The translations under genes and the position numbers were made by a program. From NCBI GenBank assembly GCA_031552735.1, contig JAVBMF010000036.1, forward strand, positions 1 to 25,581: a DNA stretch of 25,581 bases, written 5' to 3'. Of the stretch, positions 15,215-21,481 are shown one piece after another (the first letter of the stretch is position 1; each line of letters starts with the position of its first letter). Below the pieces are notes generated by a model, which was not told the origin of the DNA, made no database searches, and was given only the letters and a program-made list of their open reading frames with translations. Source of the DNA: JAVBUY01 sp031552735 (GTDB lineage Bacteria > Bacillota > Clostridia > Christensenellales > Aristaeellaceae).

Positions 15215-16453
15215 ATGAAGAATCAAATGTTCAAAAGCGTCGTGTCGCTGGTGCTGATTGCGCTGATGCTGCTGGCGCCGATGGCTGTGCTGGCGGAGCG
15301 CGAATTGCAGTACCTTGCCGTCGAGGGTGGCGATTATTTCGCTAAGCCCAAGATGAAAGTGCCGCAGGGCGGCTTCCCGGAGAATGAGTGGGTGGAGGGC
15401 ACCAATCCCTTTACCGGCGAGTCCTGGGAGGGCAAGTATCTGCCGGTGATGGTCAACATTGATACCGATCCGCTCGCCCGCCCCAACATGGGCGTGTCGC
15501 AAGCCGACGTGATCTATGAACTGCCGCTGCATCGTCAGGGCCACACCCGCAGCGTCGCGATGTTCTTGGGCGATATCCCCGGTCTGGTCGGACCGGTGCG
15601 CTCGGCGCGTATCCCGATGCTCAATATCCGCGAGGAATGGAATTCCGGCTACATCTTCTATGGCAGCCAGGAAGCCAAGGGCACCTCGGTGAAGGAATAC
15701 CTGCGCAAGATCCACAAGGAACTGTGGGACAAGAACACCTTCCTGTACCCGGTCATCGATGGCATCACCGCGCGCTATGGCAAATTCTTCACCGCGCAGC
15801 GCGGCTACGTGTCCCCGCATAACCAGATGGTGGACGTGCGCGCCATCCACGATGAGTTCGCCAAGGAAGAGCCGATCAAGCGTCCGTGGCTGTTCACCAC
15901 CGAGGGTCTGGATCACGGTGCCAGCGCCTACTACATGAGCACTGAAACCCGCCCGGACTTCATCCCCTCCTATCGCTATAACGAGGAAACCCGTACCTAT
16001 GACCGTTACTACAACGGTGAAGAGTATATTGATGGCGCGGATGGCCGTCCGACCACGTTTGCCAACGTCATCTTCATGCGTACCAAGGTCACCTGGTACA
16101 AGAACGGCCCGGATAAGCCGGTGGTCGAACTGACTGGCGAAGGCACCGCGGACATCTTCCAGAATGGCCGCTACATTCGCGGCAAGTGGCTGCGCGCCGT
16201 GGGTAACACCGATAAGGTGGATGATAACCTGGCCGCGCGCACGATCTTCTTTGACGATCAGGGCAACGAGTTGCAGTTCCTGACGGGCAAGACCTTCATC
16301 CATATCGTGGACACCACTGCGATCATCGCCGTGGGCAACGATCCGACCGAAGGCGACGAGATAAAGGGCGTCAAGCCCATGCCCACGCCGGAACCCACCA
16401 AGACGCCCAGACCCACCAAGACCCCGCGCCCGACCCGTACCCCCAAGCCCTAA
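15215..16453 (+). CDS. Exported DUF3048 (YerB-type) protein
   Basis: Secreted or wall-associated protein of unknown biochemical role. Residues 1-27 form a signal peptide ending AVLA. The DUF3048 domain follows, with the family blocks YLPVMVNIDTDPLARPNMGV (about 84-103), QADVIYELP, DIPGLVGPVRSAR and a later YNEETRTYDRYYNGEEYIDG segment (about 256-275). The last 23 residues are a Pro/Thr/Lys/Arg repeat (TKTPRPTK twice over), a type of tail often found in wall-spanning linkers, but no LPXTG sorting motif follows. B. subtilis YerB is a lipoprotein; this one has no lipobox Cys. The ATG at 15215 is supported by GAAGGAGGA and by the signal peptide. 412 residues, monocistronic. Confidence 0.88.
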   Translation: MKNQMFKSVVSLVLIALMLLAPMAVLAERELQYLAVEGGDYFAKPKMKVPQGGFPENEWVEGTNPFTGESWEGKYLPVMVNIDTDPLARPNMGVSQADVIYELPLHRQGHTRSVAMFLGDIPGLVGPVRSARIPMLNIREEWNSGYIFYGSQEAKGTSVKEYLRKIHKELWDKNTFLYPVIDGITARYGKFFTAQRGYVSPHNQMVDVRAIHDEFAKEEPIKRPWLFTTEGLDHGASAYYMSTETRPDFIPSYRYNEETRTYDRYYNGEEYIDGADGRPTTFANVIFMRTKVTWYKNGPDKPVVELTGEGTADIFQNGRYIRGKWLRAVGNTDKVDDNLAARTIFFDDQGNELQFLTGKTFIHIVDTTAIIAVGNDPTEGDEIKGVKPMPTPEPTKTPRPTKTPRPTRTPKP

Positions 16454-16470
16454 GCGAGAAGGTAAAAGTA

Positions 16471-16499
16471 AAGCGGCTGCTGTATAGCAGCCGCTTTTG
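16471..16499. terminator. Bidirectional terminator between DUF3048 and TauE/SafE genes
   Basis: AAGCGGCTGCT (16471-16481), loop GTAT, AGCAGCCGCTT (16486-16496), followed on the plus strand by TTT. On the minus strand the stem is followed by TACTTTTACC, so it may also end the lysC operon whose last gene stops at 16532. Confidence 0.82.
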
Positions 16500-16531
16500 C
16501 TATGCACTACCCGGCATGATATTCTTATCGC

Positions 16532-17314
16532 TTAACCAAGCAAAGGCTTGATCAAATGCGTCCATACCATGGTGCCAAACAGCAGCGCCAGTACCATGAG
16601 CAGCATCCAGCGGATGACCTTCGCGCCGCCGCGAATGGCCAGTTTTGCGCCCAGCAGATTGCCAACCAGCCCGCAGGCCGCTGCCGGAAGCCCCAGCGCA
16701 AAGAGCACATGCCCGGCAAAAAGCTGCGTTACCAGTGACGCGACGTTGCTGGCCAGATTGACCACCTTGGCGCTGCCCGACGCGGACACTGCATCCATGC
16801 CGACGATCAGTGTGAAAATCAGGATCAGAAATGTGCCGGTGCCCGGGCCAACCAGCCCATCGTAGAAGCCGATCACAAGACCGGTGAGCGCGCATACCGG
16901 CAGCAGCCAGCGCACGGGCAGCGTCAGCGCCGGGGTTAGCGCGCCACGGCGAAACAACACCACTGCCGCGACAATGGGCAGCAAGATCGACAGCATGGAC
17001 AGGATTTGCTTATCCGCCATGCGATTGAACAGCAGCGTGCCCAGCCACGAACCGGGCAGCGCCAGCGCGGCGGCGACCAGCCCCGCGCGCAGCGAGATGT
17101 GCCCGCTTTTCATGTAGCGCGCGGTCGAGGCGGCGGTGCCAATGGCCGCTGACAGCTTGTTGGTGCCCGCCGCGAGGTGCGGGGGCAGCCCGGCGGCCAG
17201 ATAGGCCGGGATGGAGATCAGACCGCCGCCACCGGCCATCGCGTCAACTAAACCGGCGAAAAAGCACAGCGGACACACGATGGCAAACATCTGCCAAGTT
17301 AGCACGATGGACAT
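16532..17314 (-). CDS. TauE/SafE (TSUP) family anion permease
   Basis: Integral membrane protein of the TSUP family, whose members export sulfite, sulfoacetate or other small organic anions. The 260-residue protein has about eight spans in two related halves. The first repeat signature is AGLVDAMAGGGGLISIPAYL (about 20-39), with AAGTNKLSAAIGT behind it; the second is GFYDGLVGPGTGTFLILIF (about 149-167), with SGSAKVVNLASN behind it. These duplicated Gly-rich loops are diagnostic. The start has GAGGGA seven bases upstream. It is the third gene of the lysC-AEC-TSUP run, 16 bases after the AEC stop. Substrate unknown. Confidence 0.9.
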   Translation of the reverse strand: MSIVLTWQMFAIVCPLCFFAGLVDAMAGGGGLISIPAYLAAGLPPHLAAGTNKLSAAIGTAASTARYMKSGHISLRAGLVAAALALPGSWLGTLLFNRMADKQILSMLSILLPIVAAVVLFRRGALTPALTLPVRWLLPVCALTGLVIGFYDGLVGPGTGTFLILIFTLIVGMDAVSASGSAKVVNLASNVASLVTQLFAGHVLFALGLPAAACGLVGNLLGAKLAIRGGAKVIRWMLLMVLALLFGTMVWTHLIKPLLG

Positions 17315-17330
17315 GGCTTGTCCCTCAATT

Positions 17331-18272
17331 CTATAAAATGGTAAGCACCAGCGCGGTCAGCGGAAGGGTGGCGATGCACATCAGCGTGGTCAGCATGACC
17401 GCGCCGGTGGCGTATTCGTGATCCGCGCCATAGGTGTACGCAATAATCGCCGAGGAGCTCTGGCAGGGCATGCTGGCCTGGATAATATACGCGTTGCGCC
17501 ACAGCACCGGCAGCCCGCCCATCAGCGTAGACACCAGCAGGATCATCAGCGGGGAGAGCACAAAGTGCGCCAGCGACAGCGCGCTAAACCCGCGCTGCCA
17601 GGTCAGGCCGGTACGCACCATGCCATACAGGATGGAGCCGATGAAAAACAGCGACAGCGGCGTGACCATGCCGCCGATATAGCGCGCGGAATCCAGCACC
17701 AACCCGGGCATACGGAAACCTAGCAAGATAAGCACCGTGCACAACAGGAAGGTGACCAGCGGCACATTGAGGATGCGGCGAAGAGACTGAAAGGAGAACC
17801 CTTCACCGGCCATGCCGCTGTCAGTCTGCACGCCATGCAGCGCCAGCGAGTAAAATATGGAGGTATTGGCCAGATAATACATCAGCACCGCAGGCAGTGC
17901 TTCATCGCCGAGCAGCGCCGTGGTGACGGGCAGGCCGATGAAGATGACATTGCCACAGGCGAACAGGCAGCGAAAAATGCCGCGCCGCCCGGCAGGGATG
18001 CGACACAGCGCAGATACCGGGTAGGCTAGCGCATAGAGCAGCAACACTGACACGAACGACATCGCCAGATAGGGCATGGCGCTTAGCAGGCTGGTGCGGT
18101 CATACTGCGTAAATAGCTGGGAGATGGTGGTGCACGGTAAAGCGACCTGCGTCACCAGTTTGGCGAGCAGGTCGGCGGCGGGCTTGTTGAGCCAGCCTAG
18201 GTGCGCCAGCAACATGCCCAGCGCGACGATCAAGAAAATGCTGCATATGATTTGAATCGCTTGTAGAAACAT
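17331..18272 (-). CDS. AEC family (auxin efflux carrier/malate permease) transporter
   Basis: Integral membrane carrier of the AEC family, whose bacterial members move malate, malonate or related acids. The 313-residue protein has about ten spans in two halves of five: N-terminal half to about residue 150 with GWLNKPAADLLAKLVTQVALP (about 26-46), an early family hallmark, and FACGNVIFIGLPVTTALLG; C-terminal half with GMVTPLSLFFIGSILYG and QASMPCQSSSAIIAYTYGAD, then LMCIATLPLTALVL at the end. A Shine-Dalgarno (AAAGGAAG, about 18279-18286) precedes the ATG. It begins 17 bases after the lysC stop. Substrate unknown; a carboxylate or an aspartate-derived compound is plausible from context. Confidence 0.92.
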   Translation of the reverse strand: MFLQAIQIICSIFLIVALGMLLAHLGWLNKPAADLLAKLVTQVALPCTTISQLFTQYDRTSLLSAMPYLAMSFVSVLLLYALAYPVSALCRIPAGRRGIFRCLFACGNVIFIGLPVTTALLGDEALPAVLMYYLANTSIFYSLALHGVQTDSGMAGEGFSFQSLRRILNVPLVTFLLCTVLILLGFRMPGLVLDSARYIGGMVTPLSLFFIGSILYGMVRTGLTWQRGFSALSLAHFVLSPLMILLVSTLMGGLPVLWRNAYIIQASMPCQSSSAIIAYTYGADHEYATGAVMLTTLMCIATLPLTALVLTIL

Positions 18273-18289
18273 GTCGGACTTCCTTTGCT

Positions 18290-19612
18290 TTAAGTGGGAT
18301 CGACAAATGCGGTGTAAATGGCTTGAACGGCGCGCTCAAAGTCGGCGTTGTCCACGCCTACGATGATGTTCAGCTCGCTGGAGCCTTGGTCGATCATGCG
18401 AATATTGACGTTGGCGGCGCTTAGCGCGTTAAACAGCCGCGCGGAGGTGCCTTTGCTGCGCACCATGCCGCGCCCCACCGTGGCGATCAGCGCCATTTGC
18501 GAGTGCACCTCGACGCTGTCCGGCTCGGTCAGTTCATAGATGCGGCGGATCAGGTCGTCCTGTTTGCCGTCCAGCGATTTGGTGGTGCACACCACGCACA
18601 TGGTGTCAATGCCGGTCGGCAGGTGCTCGAAGGAGATGTTCAGCTCCGCAAGCGCCTGCAACACACGCTGGCCAAACCCCAGTTCGGCGTTCATCATCGC
18701 CTTTTCGATGGCGACCACGGTAAAATCCTTTCGGCCAGCGATGCCGGTGATCACGCATTCATCGCCGCACGGCGCGGGATTGTAGGTGATCAGCGTGCCC
18801 GGATCATCCGGCGCGTTGGTATTGCGGATGTTCGTGGGGATGCCCGCGCGACGCACGGGGAAGATTGCGTCCTCGTGCAGCACGGTAGCGCCCATATACG
18901 ATAGCTCGCGCAGTTCGCGATAGCTGAGCTCCTGAATGGGCAACGGATGTTTGACGATGCGCGGATCGGCCATCAGGCAGCCCGACACATCGGTCCAGTT
19001 TTCATAGAGCGCGGCCTGCACCGCGCGCGCGACAATCGCGCCCGAGATGTCGCTGCCGCCGCGCGAGAAGGTGCGCACCGTGCCATCCGGCATTGCGCCA
19101 TAGAAGCCGGGGATGACCGCTTGCGCGTGTCCTGCCAGCAGCGCGGACAGCGATTGCTGCGTGCGCTCGGTGTCCAGCCAACCACGCTTGTCAAAGAAGA
19201 TTCCTTCGGCCGGATCGACAAAATCCCAACCCAGATAATCGGCCAGCAGAATGCCGCTGAGATACTCGCCCCGGCTGGCCGCGTAGTCGGCATTGGCGCC
19301 GTTCATAATGCGCTGCTTGATTTCGTCCAAGTGCGCGCCCAGATCGACGGTCAGCGCCAGTTCCTCGGCGATGTCGATATAGCGCGCGGCGATCTCATCG
19401 AACAGGTCGTCGATCGACTCACCAGCTTTGGCGGTTTTCTGGCAAGCATAGAGCATATCGGTGATCTTGCGGTCGTCCGCGTGGCGCTTGCCCGGTGCGG
19501 AGGGCACCACATAGCGCCGCGAGGCGTCGGCCAGCAGAATGTTCTTCACCTTGGCAAACTGACCGGCATCGGCCAGTGAGCTGCCTCCAAACTTGGATAC
19601 CTTGACGTCCAT
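18290..19612 (-). CDS. Aspartate kinase
   Basis: Phosphorylates L-aspartate, the first step to lysine, methionine, threonine and diaminopimelate. The 440-residue protein has the amino-acid kinase domain (1 to about 285) with KVSKFGGSSLADAGQFAKV (4-22), the TFSRGGSDISGAIVARAV block (aspartate/ATP site), and SGCLMADPRIV, then two C-terminal ACT domains (about 300-440) for allosteric control, e.g. MNAELGFGQRVLQALAELNI. Size and layout fit the monofunctional YclM/LysC-III type better than the alpha/beta type with an internal start. The start codon at 19612 has only a G-rich Shine-Dalgarno (AGGGGGA). There is no room for a lysine riboswitch: predicted transcript start is about 40 bases from the ATG. 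It leads an operon with two permeases. Confidence 0.94.
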   Translation of the reverse strand: MDVKVSKFGGSSLADAGQFAKVKNILLADASRRYVVPSAPGKRHADDRKITDMLYACQKTAKAGESIDDLFDEIAARYIDIAEELALTVDLGAHLDEIKQRIMNGANADYAASRGEYLSGILLADYLGWDFVDPAEGIFFDKRGWLDTERTQQSLSALLAGHAQAVIPGFYGAMPDGTVRTFSRGGSDISGAIVARAVQAALYENWTDVSGCLMADPRIVKHPLPIQELSYRELRELSYMGATVLHEDAIFPVRRAGIPTNIRNTNAPDDPGTLITYNPAPCGDECVITGIAGRKDFTVVAIEKAMMNAELGFGQRVLQALAELNISFEHLPTGIDTMCVVCTTKSLDGKQDDLIRRIYELTEPDSVEVHSQMALIATVGRGMVRSKGTSARLFNALSAANVNIRMIDQGSSELNIIVGVDNADFERAVQAIYTAFVDPT

Positions 19613-19659
19613 GCGCGGTCCCCCTGCTCGTGCGGTTTGATAAAAAGCAATAATATACT

Positions 19660-19688
19660 ATTCTACAGTTGCTGCGTTGCAAAGTCAA
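19660..19688 (-). promoter_or_regulatory. Sigma-A promoter of the lysC-AEC-TSUP operon
   Basis: On the minus strand: TTGACT (19688-19683), 17-base spacer, TAGAAT (19665-19660), 47 bases upstream of the aspartate kinase start. Confidence 0.82.
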
Positions 19689-19762
19689 TGCTTTGCCTGA
19701 CTGCGCAACCCGCTGCATCCTATGATGGACGGGCGCGCGCGGTGTCAGCAACCGCTCGACAG

Positions 19763-19786
19763 AAAACGAGCGCCGCCGTGGCGCTC
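19763..19786 (-). terminator. Terminator after the GNAT gene
   Basis: On the minus strand GAGCGCC (19786-19780), five-base loop, GGCGCTC (19774-19768), then G and TTTT (19766-19763). It begins eight bases past the GNAT stop codon; the T-run is short. Confidence 0.72.
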
Positions 19787-19793
19787 AATGAGG

Positions 19794-20345
19794 TTATTTC
19801 CCATACGCGGGCAGCCACTGGTCGCGCAGCGCGGCCATCAGCAGCACATCATGATATTTTCCATCGACAAACTCATACTGGCGGCGGCGGCCTTCGTGCA
19901 CAAAACCGCACTTTTCATAGCAGCGCACCGCGCGCTTATTATCGGCATGCACCCACAGCTCAATGCGGTGCATGTTTGCCTGACAGAAGCCGAAATCAAG
20001 CAGCAGGGTGATCGCCTCGGTGCCGATGCCTTGGCTGAGGTTGGCGTGCGTACCAATGATGACGCCTAGCTCGCAGTTGCGATTGATCGAATTGATGCCG
20101 AACAGATCGACCTGGCCGATGTAGGCACCTGTTTCTTTGTCGGCGATGACGAAGAAATAGCCGTCCCGGTGGCCTTCCAAGATGCCGCTTAGAAAGGCTT
20201 CGGTCATGTTTTGCGTTTGTGCGGGCACAAAGCGCCGCGACAGATAGCGGGTCAGATCGGCATCATTCACCCACTTGCGGATGTCGGCTAGGTCCTCTTG
20301 ACGGTAGTCGCGCAGGATCACGCGTTCGCCGATGATATGGGGCAT
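19794..20345 (-). CDS. GNAT-family N-acetyltransferase, RimJ/RimL type
   Basis: Acetyl-CoA-dependent N-acetyltransferase; substrate unknown. The N-terminus GERVILRDYRQEDLADIRKWVND is the RimJ/RimL-like opening. Motif A appears as ELGVIIGTHANLSQGIGTEAITLLL (about residues 91-115), where QGIGTEA is the acetyl-CoA pyrophosphate loop, and motif B as HRIELWVHADNKRAVRCYEKCGF (about 127-149), a very typical GNAT block. I start it at the ATG at 20345, which has GAGGG six bases upstream; the ATG at 20351 directly abuts that sequence. 183 residues. It is monocistronic with its own promoter and terminator. Confidence 0.92.
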   Translation of the reverse strand: MPHIIGERVILRDYRQEDLADIRKWVNDADLTRYLSRRFVPAQTQNMTEAFLSGILEGHRDGYFFVIADKETGAYIGQVDLFGINSINRNCELGVIIGTHANLSQGIGTEAITLLLDFGFCQANMHRIELWVHADNKRAVRCYEKCGFVHEGRRRQYEFVDGKYHDVLLMAALRDQWLPAYGK

Positions 20346-20377
20346 GTCCATCCCTCGATTCGCTGAATAATTGTCCC

Positions 20378-20406
20378 ATTATAGCATGCCCAATCTGGAC
20401 ATGCAA
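20378..20406 (-). promoter_or_regulatory. Sigma-A promoter of the GNAT gene
   Basis: On the minus strand: TTGCAT (20406-20401), 17-base spacer, TATAAT (20383-20378) with TG one base upstream (extended -10). An inverted repeat, GCATGCCC against GGACATGC, spans the spacer and -35 (20385-20406). Confidence 0.82.
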
Positions 20407-20416
20407 ATTTTCTCTT

Positions 20417-20451
20417 GGGGGGACTTTGGGGTTTCTTGGGCATGAGGGGGG
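20417..20451 (+). other. G-quadruplex-type motif
   Basis: Four plus-strand G-runs, 20417-20422, 20428-20431, 20438-20440 and 20446-20451, are separated by loops of 5, 6 and 5 bases. This fits the canonical pattern of four runs of at least three G with loops of at most seven. It lies between the GNAT promoter and the left arm of the repeat. Confidence 0.6.
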
Positions 20452-20530
20452 TTGCGATGCAGTCTTTGGGAAGGGGTTGCGATGTAGTCTTTGGAGGGGA
20501 GACGATGTAGTCTTTGGGAAGGGGAACGGT

Positions 20531-20558
20531 GTTCTCTTTGGATAAGCCCAAAGAGAAC
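20531..20558 (+). repeat. Hairpin A of the left repeat copy
   Basis: GTTCTCTTTGG (20531-20541), loop of six, CCAAAGAGAAC (20548-20558): a perfect 11-base stem. The partner hairpin in the right copy (21003-21031) differs by a compensated base pair. Confidence 0.8.
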
Positions 20559-20640
20559 CAGAAAGGCAATTGCGCCCGGGTTCGCCGTTGGGCCGCTATG
20601 GGCATATGCTCACCTCGCTCGGGTGCCTACCAATGTTCGT

Positions 20641-20678
20641 CGCGGGCATAGAATCCAATTTGCAATTGGATGCCCGCG
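20641..20678 (+). repeat. Hairpin B of the left repeat copy
   Basis: Outer stem CGCGGGC/GCCCGCG (20641-20647 with 20672-20678), a five-base bulge on the 5' side, inner stem ATCCAATT/AATTGGAT (20653-20660 with 20664-20671) and a three-base loop. Confidence 0.8.
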
Positions 20679-20882
20679 CCTCCAGTCCGGCACTATTCCT
20701 CGCTTGGCTTCGCTAGAACATGCCCCATAGCGTCCCCGGCTCCAACGGGCGCGAAGCCCTGAGCAACCTGGGTGGTTTGTGTCGTAGCTTTAGCTTGTTC
20801 GGAACCCCGCGCCCGTTGGAGCCAGCGGAGCCATGGGGCATGTACTAGCGAAGGCGAGCGAGGATCAGCGACGGACCGGAGA

Positions 20883-20921
20883 CGATGGCCTCCGATCCGA
20901 AGGATCGATTCAAGGCCATCG
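20883..20921 (-). repeat. Hairpin B of the right repeat copy
   Basis: Outer stem CGATGGCC/GGCCATCG (20883-20890 with 20914-20921), inner stem CGATCC/GGATCG (20893-20898 with 20902-20907), three-base loop. It occupies the same place as hairpin B of the left copy, with the larger bulge on the same side, but the stem sequence is almost entirely different. Confidence 0.8.
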
Positions 20922-21002
20922 GCGAACGTTGGTAGTCGCCCGAGCGAACCGAGCATATGCCCATGGCGACAGATGGCGAACCCGGGCGCAAACGCCTTTC
21001 TG

Positions 21003-21031
21003 GTACTCTTTGGGCGTAATCCAAAGAGTAC
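21003..21031 (-). repeat. Hairpin A of the right repeat copy
   Basis: GTACTCTTTGG (21003-21013), loop of seven, CCAAAGAGTAC (21021-21031): a perfect 11-base stem. A second, shorter version (CTTTGG/CCAAAG, 21042-21060) follows as part of the tandem unit. Confidence 0.8.
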
Positions 21032-21098
21032 ATCGTCTCCCCTTTGGGCGTAATCCAAAGAGTACATCGCTCCCTTCCCAAGGGATAAAGAGAAAAGC

Positions 21099-21350
21099 CT
21101 AGTCCCGAAATTCCAGTAGCTTGCCGGGAAGGACTTGCAGCGCATCGGCTATATTGAAGAGTATCTCCAGCGAAACGTTGACCACCATATTTGGTGCTTC
21201 TATTTCGCCTAAATAGCCGCGGCTGATGTCAGCTTTTTCTGCCAACTGATCCTGTGTCATGCCTGCTCGCTTTCGATAGTGGGCAATATTTAGTCCGATT
21301 TCGATAAAGCGATCACGATTCTTAAAGGAAGCGCGCGTTACCTTGCTCAT
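21099..21350 (-). CDS. XRE-family helix-turn-helix regulator
   Basis: Small (83 residues) DNA-binding protein consisting of little more than a Cro/C1-type helix-turn-helix: IGLNIAHYRKRAGMTQDQLA (about 18-37), then EKADISRGYLGEIEAPN with the recognition helix, and a last helix pair to LLEFRD. The ATG at 21350 is preferred over the GTG at 21359 since GAGGTGAG (21356-21363) lies at proper distance from the ATG. It is divergent from the SLOG-domain gene at 21482. Its own predicted -10 overlaps a half-site repeated at the SLOG gene's ribosome-binding site, so autorepression and control of the neighbour are likely. No effector domain is present. Confidence 0.92.
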   Translation of the reverse strand: MSKVTRASFKNRDRFIEIGLNIAHYRKRAGMTQDQLAEKADISRGYLGEIEAPNMVVNVSLEILFNIADALQVLPGKLLEFRD

Positions 21351-21400
21351 CCAACTCACCTCATGGATAGTGTAATGTTGGATGGTTTAGTCAGAAAGAT

Positions 21401-21469
21401 ACTATAGCAGACTATTGACTCCTGATAGCAATCATAATACAATCAATAGAATAGAAATGACTGCTATAG
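21401..21469. promoter_or_regulatory. Divergent promoters and candidate operator half-sites
   Basis: Plus strand: TTGACT (21415-21420), 17-base spacer, TACAAT (21438-21443), driving the SLOG gene. Minus strand: extended -10 TGCTATAGT-type (TATAGT 21406-21401) for the XRE gene. CTATAGCAG (21402-21410) and its exact inverted copy CTGCTATAG (21461-21469) flank the region; a related TGATAGCAA (21423-21431) lies between. The first overlaps the XRE -10, the last overlaps the SLOG Shine-Dalgarno. Confidence 0.75.
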
Positions 21470-21481
21470 GAGATGAAAACT

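Larger units (their letters stand above)
20454..20753 (+). repeat. Left copy of an inverted pair of structured repeat elements
   Basis: Part of a 747-base gene-free stretch (20352-21098). Reading on the plus strand the copy has four tandem short units (20454-20469, 20479-20494, 20502-20517, 20526-20541; core GATGTAGTCTTTGG), a hairpin (20531-20558), a conserved block (20558-20586), GGGCATATGCTC (20600-20611), a second hairpin (20641-20678), a block at 20698-20728 and the end block GGCTCCAACGGGCGCG (20738-20753). Each of these has a counterpart, in the same order, on the minus strand at 20808-21070. Open frames across it are short, start late and are not supported by ribosome-binding sites, so I treat it as non-coding. 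Confidence 0.85.
20808..21070 (-). repeat. Right copy of the inverted structured repeat pair
   Basis: Read on the minus strand this copy repeats the left one: two tandem short units (21070-21055 and 21036-21021; core GATGTACTCTTTGG), hairpin A (21031-21003), the block 21003-20975 (27 of 29 bases identical to 20558-20586), GGGCATATGCTC (20962-20951), hairpin B (20921-20883), a block 20863-20833 (28 of 31 identical to 20698-20728) and the end block 20823-20808 (16 of 16 identical to 20738-20753). Between these blocks the copies diverge. The central spacer is 20754-20807. Confidence 0.85.

Noticed and set aside
15167..16507. 446-codon open frame on the minus strand opposite the DUF3048 gene
   Set aside because: Shadow frame: it runs through the terminator hairpin and the DUF3048 promoter side and shows no domain or signal.
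19613..19660. Lysine riboswitch ahead of aspartate kinase
   Set aside because: The leader is only about 40 bases long from the predicted transcript start and shows none of the multi-stem structure needed.
21073..21098. Terminator for the XRE gene
   Set aside because: Only a CCCTT/AAGGG mini-hairpin; the T-rich stretch lies before it, not after it, on the minus strand.
20693..21145. Open frames in the repeat region (for example 150 codons on the minus strand, 20693-21145, and 79 codons on the plus strand, 20491-20730)
   Set aside because: They run across hairpins and tandem units, have no ribosome-binding site, one copy is interrupted by a stop where the other reads on, and the changes between copies keep base pairing, not codons.
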